Source of the DNA: an uncultured Roseovarius sp.
GTDB lineage: Bacteria; Pseudomonadota; Alphaproteobacteria; Rhodobacterales; Rhodobacteraceae
Direction of reading: 5' to 3'
DNA length: 64,000 bases
NCBI RefSeq assembly: GCF_913057115.1
Contig: NZ_CAJXNN010000011.1
Span: forward strand, 25,993-89,992
Shown: piece after piece, positions 26,987 to 36,657 of the stretch
Numbering within the stretch: the first letter of the stretch is position 1
How the letters are laid out: each line of letters opens with the position of its first letter
Program-made: the position numbers and the translations under genes
The notes under the pieces: generated by a model
The model's input: only the letters and a program-made list of their open reading frames with translations
Databases searched by the model: none
Told to the model about the DNA's origin: nothing

Positions 26987-27226
26987 GGTTTGTCTCCTTG
27001 GACATTGAGGTGCTCAAGGTCGGGCTTGCCCCGGACCCTACCAACCAAGACGGGGATTTGGCGCTTTGCGTCCCGGTGCGAACCGCAACGGGCGATGGTT
27101 TGCCGAGGCGCATCCCCACAACCGGCGAGGGGCTGCCCAAAAATGCCTTCCCCAGAGGATCGGCGGAATCTGCCCATTTGAATTGCCCCACGGCCCTGCC
27201 CTTTATCAGGGGGCAGGAGGCCCGCC

Positions 27227-27736
27227 ATGCAAAACTCCAACCTGACGACCCCCCCGGACGACCTGACCGCGCTGATACCTGTCCTGAACCGTGCGGCTGC
27301 CCGCATTGCCGATACCCCGGAGGAGGCTCAAGACCTTGCCCAAGAAGTCCTCCTCAAGCTTTGGCTACGCCTGAATCGCGGAGACGATATCAACAACTTG
27401 CGAGGCTACGCCCATGCGGCGTTGCGCAACCAAATGCGCCAAAGCCTGCGTGACCGGCACGACATTGATGACGTGGATATGGAAGGCACGGCAACGGCGC
27501 CGGATGCTTTCGCCAGCCTCGCGCTGTCCGAAGCCTGCTCCATGATCGAAAACCTACCGCCGCACCAAGCCCACCTGATGCGGCTCGTCCTTACAGGCGA
27601 GACCAGCCCCGCAGCACTTGCCGCACGAACGGGCTTGCCACTCGGCACGGTTATGTCCCGGCTGGCCCGCGCCCGCGCCCAACTCCGCCGCGACATGGGG
27701 CTCGAACCCGGCACCCCGGTAACGGCGCTTTTTTGA
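27227..27736 (+). CDS. RNA polymerase sigma factor, ECF-like (sigma-70 family)
   Basis: The 169-residue protein has sigma region 2 (TPEEAQDLAQEVLLKLW, about residues 30-46) and region 4 (LPPHQAHLMRLVLTGE...GTVMSRLARARAQLR, about 105-155). It lacks regions 1 and 3, so it is an extracytoplasmic-function type. A clear AGGAGG ribosome site lies 6 bases before the ATG. No anti-sigma factor gene follows; the next gene is a sulfotransferase. The partner and regulon are therefore unknown. A secreted EF-hand protein lies divergent. Confidence 0.88.
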   Translation: MQNSNLTTPPDDLTALIPVLNRAAARIADTPEEAQDLAQEVLLKLWLRLNRGDDINNLRGYAHAALRNQMRQSLRDRHDIDDVDMEGTATAPDAFASLALSEACSMIENLPPHQAHLMRLVLTGETSPAALAARTGLPLGTVMSRLARARAQLRRDMGLEPGTPVTALF

Positions 27737-27785
27737 AGGCGCTAGATGACTTTACCACGCCTTATCAGCAGTCTATTCATGGTTT

Positions 27786-28505
27786 ATGCCTTTTTTTAGA
27801 ATTAACGACGCCCTCCACTACTTTGCGCACGTACCCAAGTGTGCGGGTGCTTCCGTGGAGGCCTATCTTATGCGACGTTTCGGCCCAATCGCATTTGCAA
27901 ATTCACGCTATTTTAAACCGCCACCAGAGCACCGCTGGACAAAATCGTCACCGCAGCACGTCGATCTCGAAGCGCTCAAACTCTTGATTCCGTCTGAGTG
28001 GATCGCCTCCAGCTTCAGTGTGGTGCGACATCCCGTTTCAAGGCTGAGAAGCGCCTTCGACTATCAGCTTTTGGGTGAGGCTACTGTACCCGACGGCACC
28101 GATATAAACGCATGGTTCCTCGACTGGGTAGCGACCCGTGAGAAGGCACCCTACCGATATGACAACCACCCTAGGCCTGCGAGTGAACTTGTACCCCAAG
28201 ATGCTTCGGTATTCCGAATGGAGGACGGTCTGCAACCTATCGTGGAATATCTTGATAATCTCTCCGATACTATCTGTGGACCACGCGATATTCCCCACGA
28301 AAATAAAAGTAGGGGGGGGGCGGATTACGAGCGCACGCAAGCACCGCTAACACCGGATGTCCTCAACACCATTGCCAAAGTCTACGCCGAAGACTTCCGT
28401 CGCTTCGGATACAAATGCGAAGATGTGCGAAAATCGCAGCCTACAATGCGCCCCCTTCCAAAACAAAAACGATCACTTCTGCATCGTCTGTTATCCAAGG
28501 GTTAA
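27786..28505 (+). CDS. Sulfotransferase family protein
   Basis: The 239-residue protein carries the PAPS-binding signature of the sulfotransferase_2 group: FAHVPKCAGASVE (5'-phosphosulfate loop, residues 13-25) and VVRHPVSRLRSAFDY (3'-phosphate site, about residues 79-93). Such enzymes transfer sulfate to glycans or other surface molecules. Base composition is lower in GC than the neighbours and codon use differs, suggesting transfer. A run of nine G occurs at 28312-28320. The stop overlaps by four bases with the end of the convergent glycosyltransferase gene. Confidence 0.82.
   Translation: MPFFRINDALHYFAHVPKCAGASVEAYLMRRFGPIAFANSRYFKPPPEHRWTKSSPQHVDLEALKLLIPSEWIASSFSVVRHPVSRLRSAFDYQLLGEATVPDGTDINAWFLDWVATREKAPYRYDNHPRPASELVPQDASVFRMEDGLQPIVEYLDNLSDTICGPRDIPHENKSRGGADYERTQAPLTPDVLNTIAKVYAEDFRRFGYKCEDVRKSQPTMRPLPKQKRSLLHRLLSKG
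28312..28320. repeat. G9 homopolymer inside the sulfotransferase gene
   Basis: Nine consecutive G fall at codons for Arg-Gly-Gly-Ala, about two thirds into the gene. A one-base change in the tract would shift the frame and remove the last 60 or so residues. This could be a slippage site or a sequencing-sensitive spot. Confidence 0.7.
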
Positions 28506-29266
28506 CCCAATGCCTTGAGATACTGGTAGGCAAATGTTCGTACGTCCGCCAAACCATTGGGCGTACCATATTTTCCCATAACCCTGCGCAGTTCACGACG
28601 CCGCAGACTCCGCCCGACCCGTTGACTCACTTGACCGGGGTGCAGACGGTTAGCGACCAATGTGCCCGGCAAGATCACCGGGCTGCCAAGGGTTTTGAAA
28701 CAACCGTGGTAGAAGTCCACATCCATCAACCAGATAAGATTTTCATCGAAGAACAGATCGTGACCTGCTTCAAACGCCAGAACCGAAGGACTTGAGACGG
28801 TATTGCGCCCAAATCGGATTTGATCGTGCCACCGGGGTACCATAGGCGCCTCGATCGTGACACCGTCATACGTCACGCCCGACCCCATCAATGCCCATTT
28901 GCATGTTGGCGCTTCGAATGCTGTCGCCAACTCCTGCAAGGCATCAGCATGGCATAGAAAATCATCCTGAAAGAGGATCTTAACCACCCGGCCACGCGCC
29001 TGACGGATGGCATTATTAGCATTGGCGGACGATTGACGGCGTCCCGAACGGTTATCGATCCAACGGATGTCCATATCTTCTGCAAACTGATGACATGCGT
29101 CCTGCACCGCCTGGGTCTCGGATTGATCCGAAACAACCACTTCGAAATCCTTGAAACTTTGTGCCTTGAGGTGCTGAAAACTCTCGGACAAGAACCGCGC
29201 GCCATCCCCGCCCATGTCATAGGCTGGAATGCAAATGCTAATGGCCGGTGTCCGAGTCATGGCCAT
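28502..29266 (-). CDS. Glycosyltransferase family 2 protein
   Basis: The protein starts with AISICIPAYDMGGDGARFL, the nucleotide-sugar binding strand of GT2 enzymes, and has a DXD-like acidic motif in ILFQDDFL (about residues 100-107). Length is 254 residues from the ATG at 29266; an ATG two codons later is also possible. An AGGAGGG ribosome site sits rather far upstream. The substrate is unknown. It faces the sulfotransferase gene and shares its lower GC, so both may belong to an acquired surface-glycan module. Confidence 0.82.
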   Translation of the reverse strand: MAMTRTPAISICIPAYDMGGDGARFLSESFQHLKAQSFKDFEVVVSDQSETQAVQDACHQFAEDMDIRWIDNRSGRRQSSANANNAIRQARGRVVKILFQDDFLCHADALQELATAFEAPTCKWALMGSGVTYDGVTIEAPMVPRWHDQIRFGRNTVSSPSVLAFEAGHDLFFDENLIWLMDVDFYHGCFKTLGSPVILPGTLVANRLHPGQVSQRVGRSLRRRELRRVMGKYGTPNGLADVRTFAYQYLKALG

Positions 29267-29300
29267 GTATCTGGCAAGAACCCTCCTCATACGCAACAGA

Positions 29301-29325
29301 AAAACGGGGGGCACTGGGCCCCCCG
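29301..29325 (-). terminator. Rho-independent terminator downstream of nrdJ
   Basis: On the minus strand GGGGGGC / GCCCCCC (29318-29324 with 29306-29312) closes a short loop and is followed by five T. It lies 190 bases past the nrdJ stop. In between is a second perfect palindrome, CGGGCCATATGGCCCG (29467-29482). The 29267-29513 spacer holds nothing else recognisable. Confidence 0.65.
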
Positions 29326-29513
29326 GTCAAGTTTCGCCACTCAAGCTCACTTATTTATACCGCCCGGTTTCTGCCTGCGGCCTGAGTGTCGTCAGGGGCG
29401 AGCGCACCCGCCCCGTGTAAGGATGGGAAAGGACTGATATTCCGCCCCACCCTGTCTCGTCGGGGCCGGGCCATATGGCCCGTTGCCCCTAAGCCCCCCA
29501 AAGGGCGCTGTTC

Positions 29514-32500
29514 TCAGCTACACCCGCTTGTCGCGCCGCAGGTGTTGCACTTCATGCAGGTGCCGTTGCGCACCAGCGTGTAGTTGCCACAATCGCCACA
29601 GGCTTCGCCCTCATAGCCCTGCATCTTGGCCTTGGTGCGGGCGTCCATCGACATCGCACCACTGGTTGTGGTCGTCGTGGTCGAAGTCGCCACAGCCGCG
29701 GTCACACTCTCCGACGTTTCAGGCACCAAGGTTTGCAGCGCGCCCACCGGATCGGCGGTGCCGGTCAGGGCCACTTCCGATTGACCGCCCTGCAAGACCA
29801 CCAGTTCATTCGGCAGACGCTTGCGCAGGTAGCCGGTTGAGCTGATCTGCTTGAGCACTTCGAGAGATTTCGAGGCCGCTTCGCCCGACATCTCCTTGAT
29901 GTTGCTCACGCCTTCTTCCTCGCCGCGGCCCAGATCGTCGAAAGACGCGCCTTCTGGCTTCACATGGGCCAGATCGGTCCGGTCCAGGTAGCTCACCGCC
30001 AGTTCACGGAAGATATAATCAAGGATCGACGTGGCATTCTTGATCGAGTCGTTGCCCTGCACCATGCCTGCCGGTTCGAACTTGGTGAAGGTGAAGGCAT
30101 CGACGAACTCCTCAAGCGGCACCCCGTATTGCAGGCCAACCGACACCGCGATGGCGAAGTTGTTCATCATCGCCCGGAAGCCCGCGCCTTCCTTGTGCAT
30201 GTCGATGAAGATCTCGCCGAGGTTGCCATCTTCGTACTCGCCCGTCCGCAGGTACACCTTGTGCCCGCCCACGATGGCCTTCTGGGTATAGCCCTTGCGG
30301 CGTTCCGGCATTTTCTCGCGGTGCGATTTCACCACTTCCTTGACGACGACCTTCTCGACGATCTTCTCGGCCAGAACGGCGGCTTTTTCCTGCGCCGATC
30401 CGGTTTCCAGAACCTCTTGGGCCTCCTCGTCATCTTCGACAAGCGCGGATGCCAGGGGCTGGCTGAGTTTCGAGCCATCACGGTAAAGCGCATTGGCCTT
30501 CACACCGAGGGACCAAGACAGCTCATAAGCCTTCTGGCAATCCTCGATGGTGGCATCGTTGGGCATGTTGATGGTTTTCGAGATCGCACCCGAGATGAAG
30601 CTTTGCGCCGCCGCCATCATGGTGATGTGGCTATTCACATCCAGGTAACGCTTGCCCTTCTTGCCGCAGGGGTTGGCGCAATCGAAGACGTGGTAATGCT
30701 CTTCCTTCAGGTGCGGTGCCCCTTCCAGCGTCATCGTGCCGCAAACATGGTCGTTCGCCGCCTCAATGTCCGCTTTCGAATAGCCAAGCGAGGCCAGCAA
30801 ATCAAAGGTCGGGTCGTTCAGCTTCTCGGCAGGAATGCCCAGAACATTGGTGCAGAACTCTTCGCCCAAGGTCCACTGGTTGAACACGAACCGGATATCG
30901 AAGGCCGACCCAAGCGCATTGTCGATCTTTTCCAACTCGTTGGGGCCAAAACCATGGCCGATCAATGATGTGTGGTTCACCCCCGGCGCATTGCCGATGG
31001 TGCCATGACCCACAGCGTAGGAAACGATCTCTTCGATCTGCGCGCTGCCATAGCCCAGCTTTTCAAGCGCGGCAGGCACCGATTGGTTGATGATCTTGAA
31101 GTAGCCGCCACCGGCCAGCTTCTTGAACTTCACCAAGGCAAAGTCCGGCTCGATCCCGGTGGTGTCGCAGTCCATGACAAGGCCAATGGTGCCGGTCGGC
31201 GCGATGACCGAGACCTGCGCATTGCGATAGCCGTGCTTTTCACCCAGCTTCAGCGCCTCGTCCCAGCTCGACATCGCCAGATCGACGAGTTTCGCATCGG
31301 GGCAGTTGGTCAGGTCCAGCGGAACCGGCTTCACGTCCAGCCCTTTATAGCCTTCAGTCGCGCCATAGGCGGCGTTGCGGTGGTTCTGGATCACGCGCAG
31401 CATGTGGTGCTTGTTGCGCTCATAGCCGTCAAAGGCCCCCAGCTCACCGGCCATCTCGGCGCTGGTGGCATAGGACACACCGGTCATGATCGCGGTCAGC
31501 GCACCACAAAGCGCGCGGCCCTCGTCACTGTCATAGCCCAGCCCCATGTTCATCAGCAGGCCACCGATGTTGGCATAGCCAAGGCCAAGCGTGCGGAAGT
31601 CAAAGCTCAGTTGCGCGATTTCCTTCGAGGGGAACTGCGCCATCATCACCGAGATTTCCAGCGTCACGGTCCACAGGCGCGTGGCGTGCATGTAAGCCTC
31701 GGCGTCAAACTTGCCGTCCTTGTAGAAGGTCAGCAGGTTCATCGAGGCAAGGTTACAGGCGGTGTCGTCCAGGAACATGTATTCCGAACAGGGATTCGAG
31801 CCACGAATCTCGCCATCTTCCGGACAGGTGTGCCACTGGTTGACGGTGTCGTGATACTGAATGCCCGGATCGGCACAGGCCCAGGCAGCATGGCCCACAT
31901 CTTCCCAAAGGTCGCGCGCTTTGATGGTCTTGGCCACCTGACCGTCCGTGCGGTTGATCAGCGCCCAATCCTCATCGTTCTTGACCGCCTCAAGGAAGGC
32001 ATTGGTCACGCGGATCGAGTTGTTCGAGTTCTGGCCCGACACGCTGGCATAGGCTTCACTGTCCCAATCGGTGTCATAGGTCGGGAATTCGATGCTGTCA
32101 TAGCCCTGCTTGGCATAGTCCAGCACGCGCTTGACGTAGGTCTCGGGGATCTGCACCTGCTTGGCCCCGCGAATAGCGCCTTTCAGCTGCTCGTTCTTCT
32201 TGGGGTCAACGGCATCTTCGGTGCTGCCATCCCAGGCCCGGATCGCGGCGAAGATGTCATTGAGCTTTTGCTCATGCATCTTCGAGCCGGCGACGATGCT
32301 GGCAACCTTCTGCTCTTCCTTGACCTTCCAGTTGATGAATTCCTCGATATCGGGGTGATCCGCGTCACAGATCACCATCTTGGCCGCGCGGCGCGTGGTG
32401 CCACCCGATTTGATCGCGCCCGCAGCACGGTCGCCAATCTTGAGGAAGCCCATCAGGCCCGACGACTTGCCTCCGCCCGACAGGGCTTCCCCTTCTGCTC

Positions 32501-33194
32501 GAAGGGACGAGAAATTCGTGCCCGTCCCACTGCCGTATTTGAAGAGCCGTGCTTCACGCACCCAAAGGTCCATGATGCCGCCATCCCCCACAAGGTCATC
32601 CGCCACCGACTGGATAAAGCAGGCGTGGGGCTGTGGGTGCTCATAGGCGCTGGCCGATTTGGTCAGTTCCTTGGTCTGATAATCCACGTAGTAGTGGCCT
32701 TGGCTGGGCCCGTCGATGCCATAGGCCCAGTGCAGACCGGTGTTGAACCACTGCGGGCTGTTGGGGGCCGCCATCTGCTTGGCCAGCATGACGCGCATCT
32801 CGTCGAAATAGGCCTGCGCATCCGCTTCGGTGGTGAAATAGCCACCTTTCCAACCCCAGTAGGCCCAAGCGCCCGCCAGACGGTCAAACACCTGCTTGGC
32901 CGAGGTTTCACCACCAAACCCGGTGTTGTCCTTCGCCGGGGCCGAGCGCCAGAGGAACTCCGGCACGCCATCCTCGGCCACCTTTTCCAGCTTCTCGGGC
33001 ACGCCCGCCTTGCGGAAATACTTCTGCGCGATCACATCCGACGCAACTTGGCTCCAGCCCGCTGGAACCTCGACGGCGTCGAGTTTGAACACAGTCGTCC
33101 CATCCGGATTGCGAATCTCGGAACTCGTGGTGACGAACTCCAAGGCTGCGTAAGCGTCCTGACCTGCTGTCGTGAATTTACGTTCGATTTTCAT
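29514..33194 (-). CDS. nrdJ: Vitamin B12-dependent ribonucleotide reductase (class II)
   Basis: The 1226-residue enzyme makes deoxyribonucleotides with adenosylcobalamin as radical source, so it works with or without oxygen. The ATG at 33194 begins MKIERKFTT; an upstream frame adds nine residues. Class II features include an N-terminal substrate domain with [10 protein letters not shown], the barrel with [16 protein letters not shown], and [20 protein letters not shown]-terminal zinc-ribbon tail carries CGDCG and [13 protein letters not shown]. Two NrdR-box-like sites lie upstream at 33375-33422. No aerobic nrdAB genes are in this window. Confidence 0.96.
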   Translation of the reverse strand: MKIERKFTTAGQDAYAALEFVTTSSEIRNPDGTTVFKLDAVEVPAGWSQVASDVIAQKYFRKAGVPEKLEKVAEDGVPEFLWRSAPAKDNTGFGGETSAKQVFDRLAGAWAYWGWKGGYFTTEADAQAYFDEMRVMLAKQMAAPNSPQWFNTGLHWAYGIDGPSQGHYYVDYQTKELTKSASAYEHPQPHACFIQSVADDLVGDGGIMDLWVREARLFKYGSGTGTNFSSLRAEGEALSGGGKSSGLMGFLKIGDRAAGAIKSGGTTRRAAKMVICDADHPDIEEFINWKVKEEQKVASIVAGSKMHEQKLNDIFAAIRAWDGSTEDAVDPKKNEQLKGAIRGAKQVQIPETYVKRVLDYAKQGYDSIEFPTYDTDWDSEAYASVSGQNSNNSIRVTNAFLEAVKNDEDWALINRTDGQVAKTIKARDLWEDVGHAAWACADPGIQYHDTVNQWHTCPEDGEIRGSNPCSEYMFLDDTACNLASMNLLTFYKDGKFDAEAYMHATRLWTVTLEISVMMAQFPSKEIAQLSFDFRTLGLGYANIGGLLMNMGLGYDSDEGRALCGALTAIMTGVSYATSAEMAGELGAFDGYERNKHHMLRVIQNHRNAAYGATEGYKGLDVKPVPLDLTNCPDAKLVDLAMSSWDEALKLGEKHGYRNAQVSVIAPTGTIGLVMDCDTTGIEPDFALVKFKKLAGGGYFKIINQSVPAALEKLGYGSAQIEEIVSYAVGHGTIGNAPGVNHTSLIGHGFGPNELEKIDNALGSAFDIRFVFNQWTLGEEFCTNVLGIPAEKLNDPTFDLLASLGYSKADIEAANDHVCGTMTLEGAPHLKEEHYHVFDCANPCGKKGKRYLDVNSHITMMAAAQSFISGAISKTINMPNDATIEDCQKAYELSWSLGVKANALYRDGSKLSQPLASALVEDDEEAQEVLETGSAQEKAAVLAEKIVEKVVVKEVVKSHREKMPERRKGYTQKAIVGGHKVYLRTGEYEDGNLGEIFIDMHKEGAGFRAMMNNFAIAVSVGLQYGVPLEEFVDAFTFTKFEPAGMVQGNDSIKNATSILDYIFRELAVSYLDRTDLAHVKPEGASFDDLGRGEEEGVSNIKEMSGEAASKSLEVLKQISSTGYLRKRLPNELVVLQGGQSEVALTGTADPVGALQTLVPETSESVTAAVATSTTTTTTSGAMSMDARTKAKMQGYEGEACGDCGNYTLVRNGTCMKCNTCGATSGCS

Positions 33195-33374
33195 CTGTCC
33201 GCTGCCCCATAAAATCAGCATTTTCCAAGTGTCGGCCCATCACCTAGGCCCGATCGACCTTACACAACAGCAAAGCTACACCTTGGCGAAACACACATGT
33301 CGCCGCGCATTCGTCTCCTCCGATCGCACAATCGGTACTAAGTAAGGTGGGTCTATCCCTGCCGCTGAGCGTCG

Positions 33375-33422
33375 CCACTATATGTTGTGGCTTGTCGGCC
33401 CGTGGACACAAATTGACGCATT
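33375..33422 (-). promoter_or_regulatory. Probable NrdR box pair for nrdJ
   Basis: On the minus strand CCACAACATATAGTGG (33375-33390) is a near-palindrome that fits the NrdR consensus ACACNATATATNGTGT at most positions. A weaker second site (33407-33422) keeps the TTTGTGT half. The two start exactly 32 bases apart, the three-turn spacing expected for paired NrdR boxes. NrdR represses ribonucleotide reductase genes when dATP is high. Confidence 0.6.
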
Positions 33423-33433
33423 CCCCCATAGAC

Positions 33434-33478
33434 GGTCAACGACTTTTTTACAGAATTTGTGACAAAAAGAAGTTGACC
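33434..33478. repeat. 45-base dyad
   Basis: GGTCAACGACTTTTT (33434-33448) pairs with 33464-33478 with two mismatches around an AT-rich centre. It lies upstream of the NrdR-like sites and could be a further operator or a hairpin. Confidence 0.35.
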
Positions 33479-33773
33479 TTGAGGCCCTCACGAAGACCGC
33501 CCTGATCAGAGTGATTCATCCACAGGAAGTGACGCCAAACCCGAGTTCACCGGGCATTTCGGAAAGCTGTGTTATGTAAGCGGGTTAGACGAAAGTCCTA
33601 GAGCAATCTCTGAAGACTTGTCCCGAGAATCGCTGCACCTGCAAAGGCCTTGCCCCCCTGCGTTCCAACCCTTGGCTCATGCGATTTAAAAATATCTCGC
33701 AGCCCCGGCATATAGGGTGCCGAAAACACCCAGAGCCGCGCCTAGCCACAAGATATTGTGTCAGTGAGTGGAA

Positions 33774-33850
33774 TGGTCGGGACGGCAAGATTCGAACTTG
33801 CGACCCCCTGTACCCAAAACAGGTGCGCTACCAGACTGCGCTACGCCCCG
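33774..33850 (-). tRNA. tRNA-Pro (anticodon TGG)
   Basis: The minus strand starts CGGGGCG (33850) and ends CGTCCCG-A with an encoded CCA (33774-33776); the acceptor stem contains one G-T pair. The anticodon stem CCTGT / ACAGG frames the loop TTTGGGT with anticodon TGG. The D loop (AGTCTGGTAGC) and the T loop (GTTCGAATC) are normal. Length is 77 bases. Confidence 0.95.
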
Positions 33851-33894
33851 GACCGTGCGGCGGGTCTAATCTGATTTCTTCTTCTTGAAAAGCC

Positions 33895-34386
33895 CTAACA
33901 GGGCCAGGCAGCACGATCTTCGGGGATCGCCGGATGCCGCAACTGCGTTCCCGGGACGATTCCCATCTGCTTGGCCAGCCCGCCGTTGATTTCCAGAACG
34001 TACTGGATGTTGTCGCCGCCGAACTTCGGGCTCAGGTCGCCGGGTTGGGCCTCGTGGTGGACATGCTGAACCGTCCCGGTCCGATCCATGAAGATCATGT
34101 CGAGCGGTATCAGGGTGTTCTTCATCCAGAAGCCCACCGTTTTCGGCCGCGGATAAACGAAAAGCATGCCCGCGGTCTTGGGCATGCTTTCACGATTCAT
34201 AAGTCCCTTGGCCCGCTTGGCATTGGTATCGGCCACCTCGATGGTAAACTGCGCCTGCCCCCAATCGCCACGCAGCGCCACAAGATTTTCACGGCATTCG
34301 CCTGCGAACCCCTGCGCGGCACTCATCATCAAAATTGCGGCTGCGATCAGTCCGAGCGTTGCTTGACGGCGGTTTCCCATCCACAT
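33895..34386 (-). CDS. DUF192 family secreted protein
   Basis: The 163-residue protein begins with a signal peptide (about residues 1-28, ending GFAG). It carries the DUF192 domain with ERAKGLMxRxSM-like KRAKGLMNRESMPKTAGMLF and FWMKNTLIPLDMIF. The biochemical function of DUF192 is unknown; it is a single-domain periplasmic or exported protein. Its start lies about 40 bases inside the end of the cold-shock gene in another frame, so the two are probably cotranscribed. Confidence 0.88.
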   Translation of the reverse strand: MWMGNRRQATLGLIAAAILMMSAAQGFAGECRENLVALRGDWGQAQFTIEVADTNAKRAKGLMNRESMPKTAGMLFVYPRPKTVGFWMKNTLIPLDMIFMDRTGTVQHVHHEAQPGDLSPKFGGDNIQYVLEINGGLAKQMGIVPGTQLRHPAIPEDRAAWPC

Positions 34387-34883
34387 ACCTCCGTGGCCAT
34401 TCGGCCACGTTTACCATCTATTACCCGGATCGCCAATGCTTCGCCCGGTTGCAGATCGGCCAGCCCGGAACGGCGCAAAATCTCGATGTGAACGAAGACA
34501 TCTTCGTCCCGGCCAAAGGTATTGGCGAAACCAAACCCCTTGCCCTTGTCGAACCATTTTACCCGTGCGGGTTCCAACGGCGCATCGCGAATGTCCTCCG
34601 GATTCAATTCATCCAGATCCGCAAGGCCGCTCGCCTCAAGATCGTCGGGCGGCTCGATCGAATGAACCTCCACGGCCTGCCGGCCACGATCCGTGTCCTG
34701 CACGTCGATTTCGACACCCGCACGATCTGCGACCGAGCTTTGCCCGAAGTTCCGCAGTACGTTGGCATGAAGCAAAATATCAGGGCCGCCTTCATCGGCG
34801 ATCACAAACCCAAATCCCTTTACAGGATCAAACCACTTAACCCGTCCCCTTATTCTGCGCGTGTTATCAGCATATGTTGTCAC
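34347..34883 (-). CDS. Cold-shock protein with two cold-shock domains
   Basis: The 178-residue protein has two RNA/DNA-binding cold-shock domains, at about residues 12-73 (RVKWFDPVKGFGFV) and 105-170 (RVKWFDKGKGFGFA with DVFVHIEIL). An acidic linker rich in Asp, Glu and Leu joins them. The aromatic RNP1/RNP2 residues are kept in both. The start is a GTG with GGTAGGA just upstream. Tandem-domain cold-shock proteins are common in Rhizobiales and Rhodobacterales. The last 40 bases overlap the DUF192 gene. Confidence 0.92.
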   Translation of the reverse strand: MTTYADNTRRIRGRVKWFDPVKGFGFVIADEGGPDILLHANVLRNFGQSSVADRAGVEIDVQDTDRGRQAVEVHSIEPPDDLEASGLADLDELNPEDIRDAPLEPARVKWFDKGKGFGFANTFGRDEDVFVHIEILRRSGLADLQPGEALAIRVIDGKRGRMATEVCGWETAVKQRSD

Positions 34884-34987
34884 GTTGTCCTACCCAGAAG
34901 TCTCATCCCCAAGACCCATATAGCGCATCTTCTGACACACCGTACATGTGATGCAACCAGAAAACACATTAATATTCAGCCTCTTGC

Positions 34988-35006
34988 ATTTGGCGTAACG
35001 CCAAAT
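34988..35006. terminator. Hairpin directly after pdxH
   Basis: A perfect stem ATTTGGCG-TAA-CGCCAAAT immediately follows the pdxH stop codon. There is no T run, so it may end transcription weakly or protect the transcript. It also lies in the 123-base region upstream of the cold-shock gene. Confidence 0.45.
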
Positions 35007-35612
35007 TCAAGGGCTCAAACGTTGCACTCGCCACTCACTATCGACCGTTTTACGCCGCCAAACAAAGCGATCATGCAACCGAAACGCACCATCTGCCCAG
35101 AATTCCACCTCCACCGGGGCAATCCTGTAGCCGCCCCAAAACGGGGGGCGTGGCGGGTTAGACCCTTTCGCGGCCGTAACCTTTGCCACATCCGCCATGA
35201 GCTTGGAGCGAGACGCGAGTGGTTGCGACTGCTTCGATGCCCAGGCTCCAAGGCGGCTCTTCAACGACCGGGATGCGTAATATGCATCTGCTTCCGGACC
35301 ATCCTCTTTAATTACAACACCACGAACACGCAATTGTCGACGCAGACTTTTCCAATGGAGCACCATGGCTGCCGTCCCGCTATGTTCGATCTCACGCGCT
35401 TTGACAGACCCGTAGTTCGTGTAAAACCAAAAACCTGTGTCGGTGATCTCTTTGAGCAAAACCATGCGCACGTTTGGCATGCCCGCATCATCCACGGTGG
35501 ACAATGCCACGGCGTTCGGGTCGTTGATTTCGCTTTTTTCCGCCTCGGCAAGCCATTCTCGCGCAATCGCGAACGGATCATCACCGGCAAATATTCCACT
35601 GCGTTCCGTCAT
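35007..35612 (-). CDS. pdxH: Pyridoxamine 5'-phosphate oxidase
   Basis: The FMN enzyme oxidises pyridoxine or pyridoxamine phosphate to pyridoxal phosphate, the last step of vitamin B6 supply. The ATG at 35612 gives 201 residues, the family norm; a frame to 35861 is an unsupported extension. Visible features are the FMN-binding [21 protein letters not shown] and the C-terminal [17 protein letters not shown] followed by WRVQRLSP. It is divergent from fabI across 166 bases. Confidence 0.93.
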   Translation of the reverse strand: MTERSGIFAGDDPFAIAREWLAEAEKSEINDPNAVALSTVDDAGMPNVRMVLLKEITDTGFWFYTNYGSVKAREIEHSGTAAMVLHWKSLRRQLRVRGVVIKEDGPEADAYYASRSLKSRLGAWASKQSQPLASRSKLMADVAKVTAAKGSNPPRPPFWGGYRIAPVEVEFWADGAFRLHDRFVWRRKTVDSEWRVQRLSP

Positions 35613-35778
35613 CTTTCCCACTCGGCACAGGTCTTCATCATAGAAGAACGCGCAATTTACCCAAGCCCCTCTGTGCGCCAATCTTGACGACATATCACCT
35701 ATCCCTTTGCGTCGTACTTGATGCAGGCACGGTGATCGCCTAAAGACAGCATCAAGGATAATGGGCCGAGGGCAAGAA

Positions 35779-36594
35779 ATGTCAAACGAACTGATGGCGG
35801 GAAAGCGTGGGCTGATCATGGGCCTCGCCAACGATAAATCTATCGCATGGGGAATCGCCAAGGCATTGGCGGACGCTGGCGCCGAACTGGCCTTTTCCTA
35901 CCAGGGCGAGGCGCTGAAAAAACGCGTCGGTCCCCTGGCCGAACAACTGGGCTCCGATATCGTCCTGCCCTGTGACGTCGGCGACACCGCCTCGATCGAC
36001 GCGCTGTTCAGCGATCTGGAAAACCGCTGGGGAAAGATGGATTTCATCGTCCACGCCATCGGCTTTTCCGACAAATCCGAACTGCGCGGCCGCTACGTCG
36101 ATACCAGCCGCGAAAATTTCATGATGACCATGGATATCTCGGTCTATTCCTTCACCGCCGTCGCACAGCGCGCCGAAAAGATGATGCCCGAAGGCGGCTC
36201 CATGCTCACCCTCACCTATTACGGGGCCGAGCAGGTGATGCCGCATTACAACGTCATGGGCGTGGCCAAGGCCGCACTTGAAGCCTCGGTCAAATACCTC
36301 GCTGAGGATCTGGGCAAGGATACCATTCGCGTAAACGCGATCTCCGCCGGCCCCATCAAGACGCTGGCCGCCTCCGGCATCGGCGATTTCCGCTATATCC
36401 TGAAATGGAACGAGCTGAACTCGCCCCTGCGCCGCAACGTCACCATCGACGACGTGGGCAAATCAGCGCTTTATTTGCTGTCCGACCTGGGCAGCGGCGT
36501 GACAGGAGAAACCCTGCACGTCGACGCGGGCTACCACGTGGTCGGCATGAAGGCCGTCGACGCCCCCGACATCGACGCCACCGGCGGGCACTGA
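35779..36594 (+). CDS. fabI: Enoyl-[acyl-carrier-protein] reductase (NADH)
   Basis: FabI performs the last reduction of each fatty-acid elongation round. The ATG at 35779 has a GAGGG ribosome site and gives 271 residues. The FabI-specific nucleotide motif [16 protein letters not shown] and the catalytic Tyr-x6-Lys signature in [11 protein letters not shown] are clear. The final ~15 residues ([11 protein letters not shown]) are a poorly conserved tail. A LysE-type exporter gene follows on the same strand. Confidence 0.95.
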   Translation: MSNELMAGKRGLIMGLANDKSIAWGIAKALADAGAELAFSYQGEALKKRVGPLAEQLGSDIVLPCDVGDTASIDALFSDLENRWGKMDFIVHAIGFSDKSELRGRYVDTSRENFMMTMDISVYSFTAVAQRAEKMMPEGGSMLTLTYYGAEQVMPHYNVMGVAKAALEASVKYLAEDLGKDTIRVNAISAGPIKTLAASGIGDFRYILKWNELNSPLRRNVTIDDVGKSALYLLSDLGSGVTGETLHVDAGYHVVGMKAVDAPDIDATGGH

Positions 36595-36657
36595 AAAAAG
36601 CCAGGGTCGGTCAAAATGCACCCGCGCCCTGCGCGCGGGATTGAAGAGAGGCCGACA

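Larger units (their letters stand above)
33195..33773. other. 579-base spacer upstream of nrdJ
   Basis: No coding frame is credible here. It contains the NrdR-like boxes, a 45-base dyad at 33434-33478, and otherwise unassigned sequence up to tRNA-Pro. No cobalamin riboswitch features were recognised. Confidence 0.4.

Noticed and set aside
30972..33212. 746-codon frame opposite nrdJ
   Set aside because: nrdJ is unmistakable by motif. The opposite frame is a high-GC shadow.
33515..33530. DnaA-box-like TTCATCCACAG, hint of an origin
   Set aside because: A single imperfect site without AT-rich repeats or dnaA/hemE/parA context.
33195..33600. Possible cobalamin riboswitch in front of the B12-dependent reductase
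   Set aside because: No B12-box-like conserved core was found, and such reductases use B12 rather than make or import it. NrdR-like sites explain the region better.
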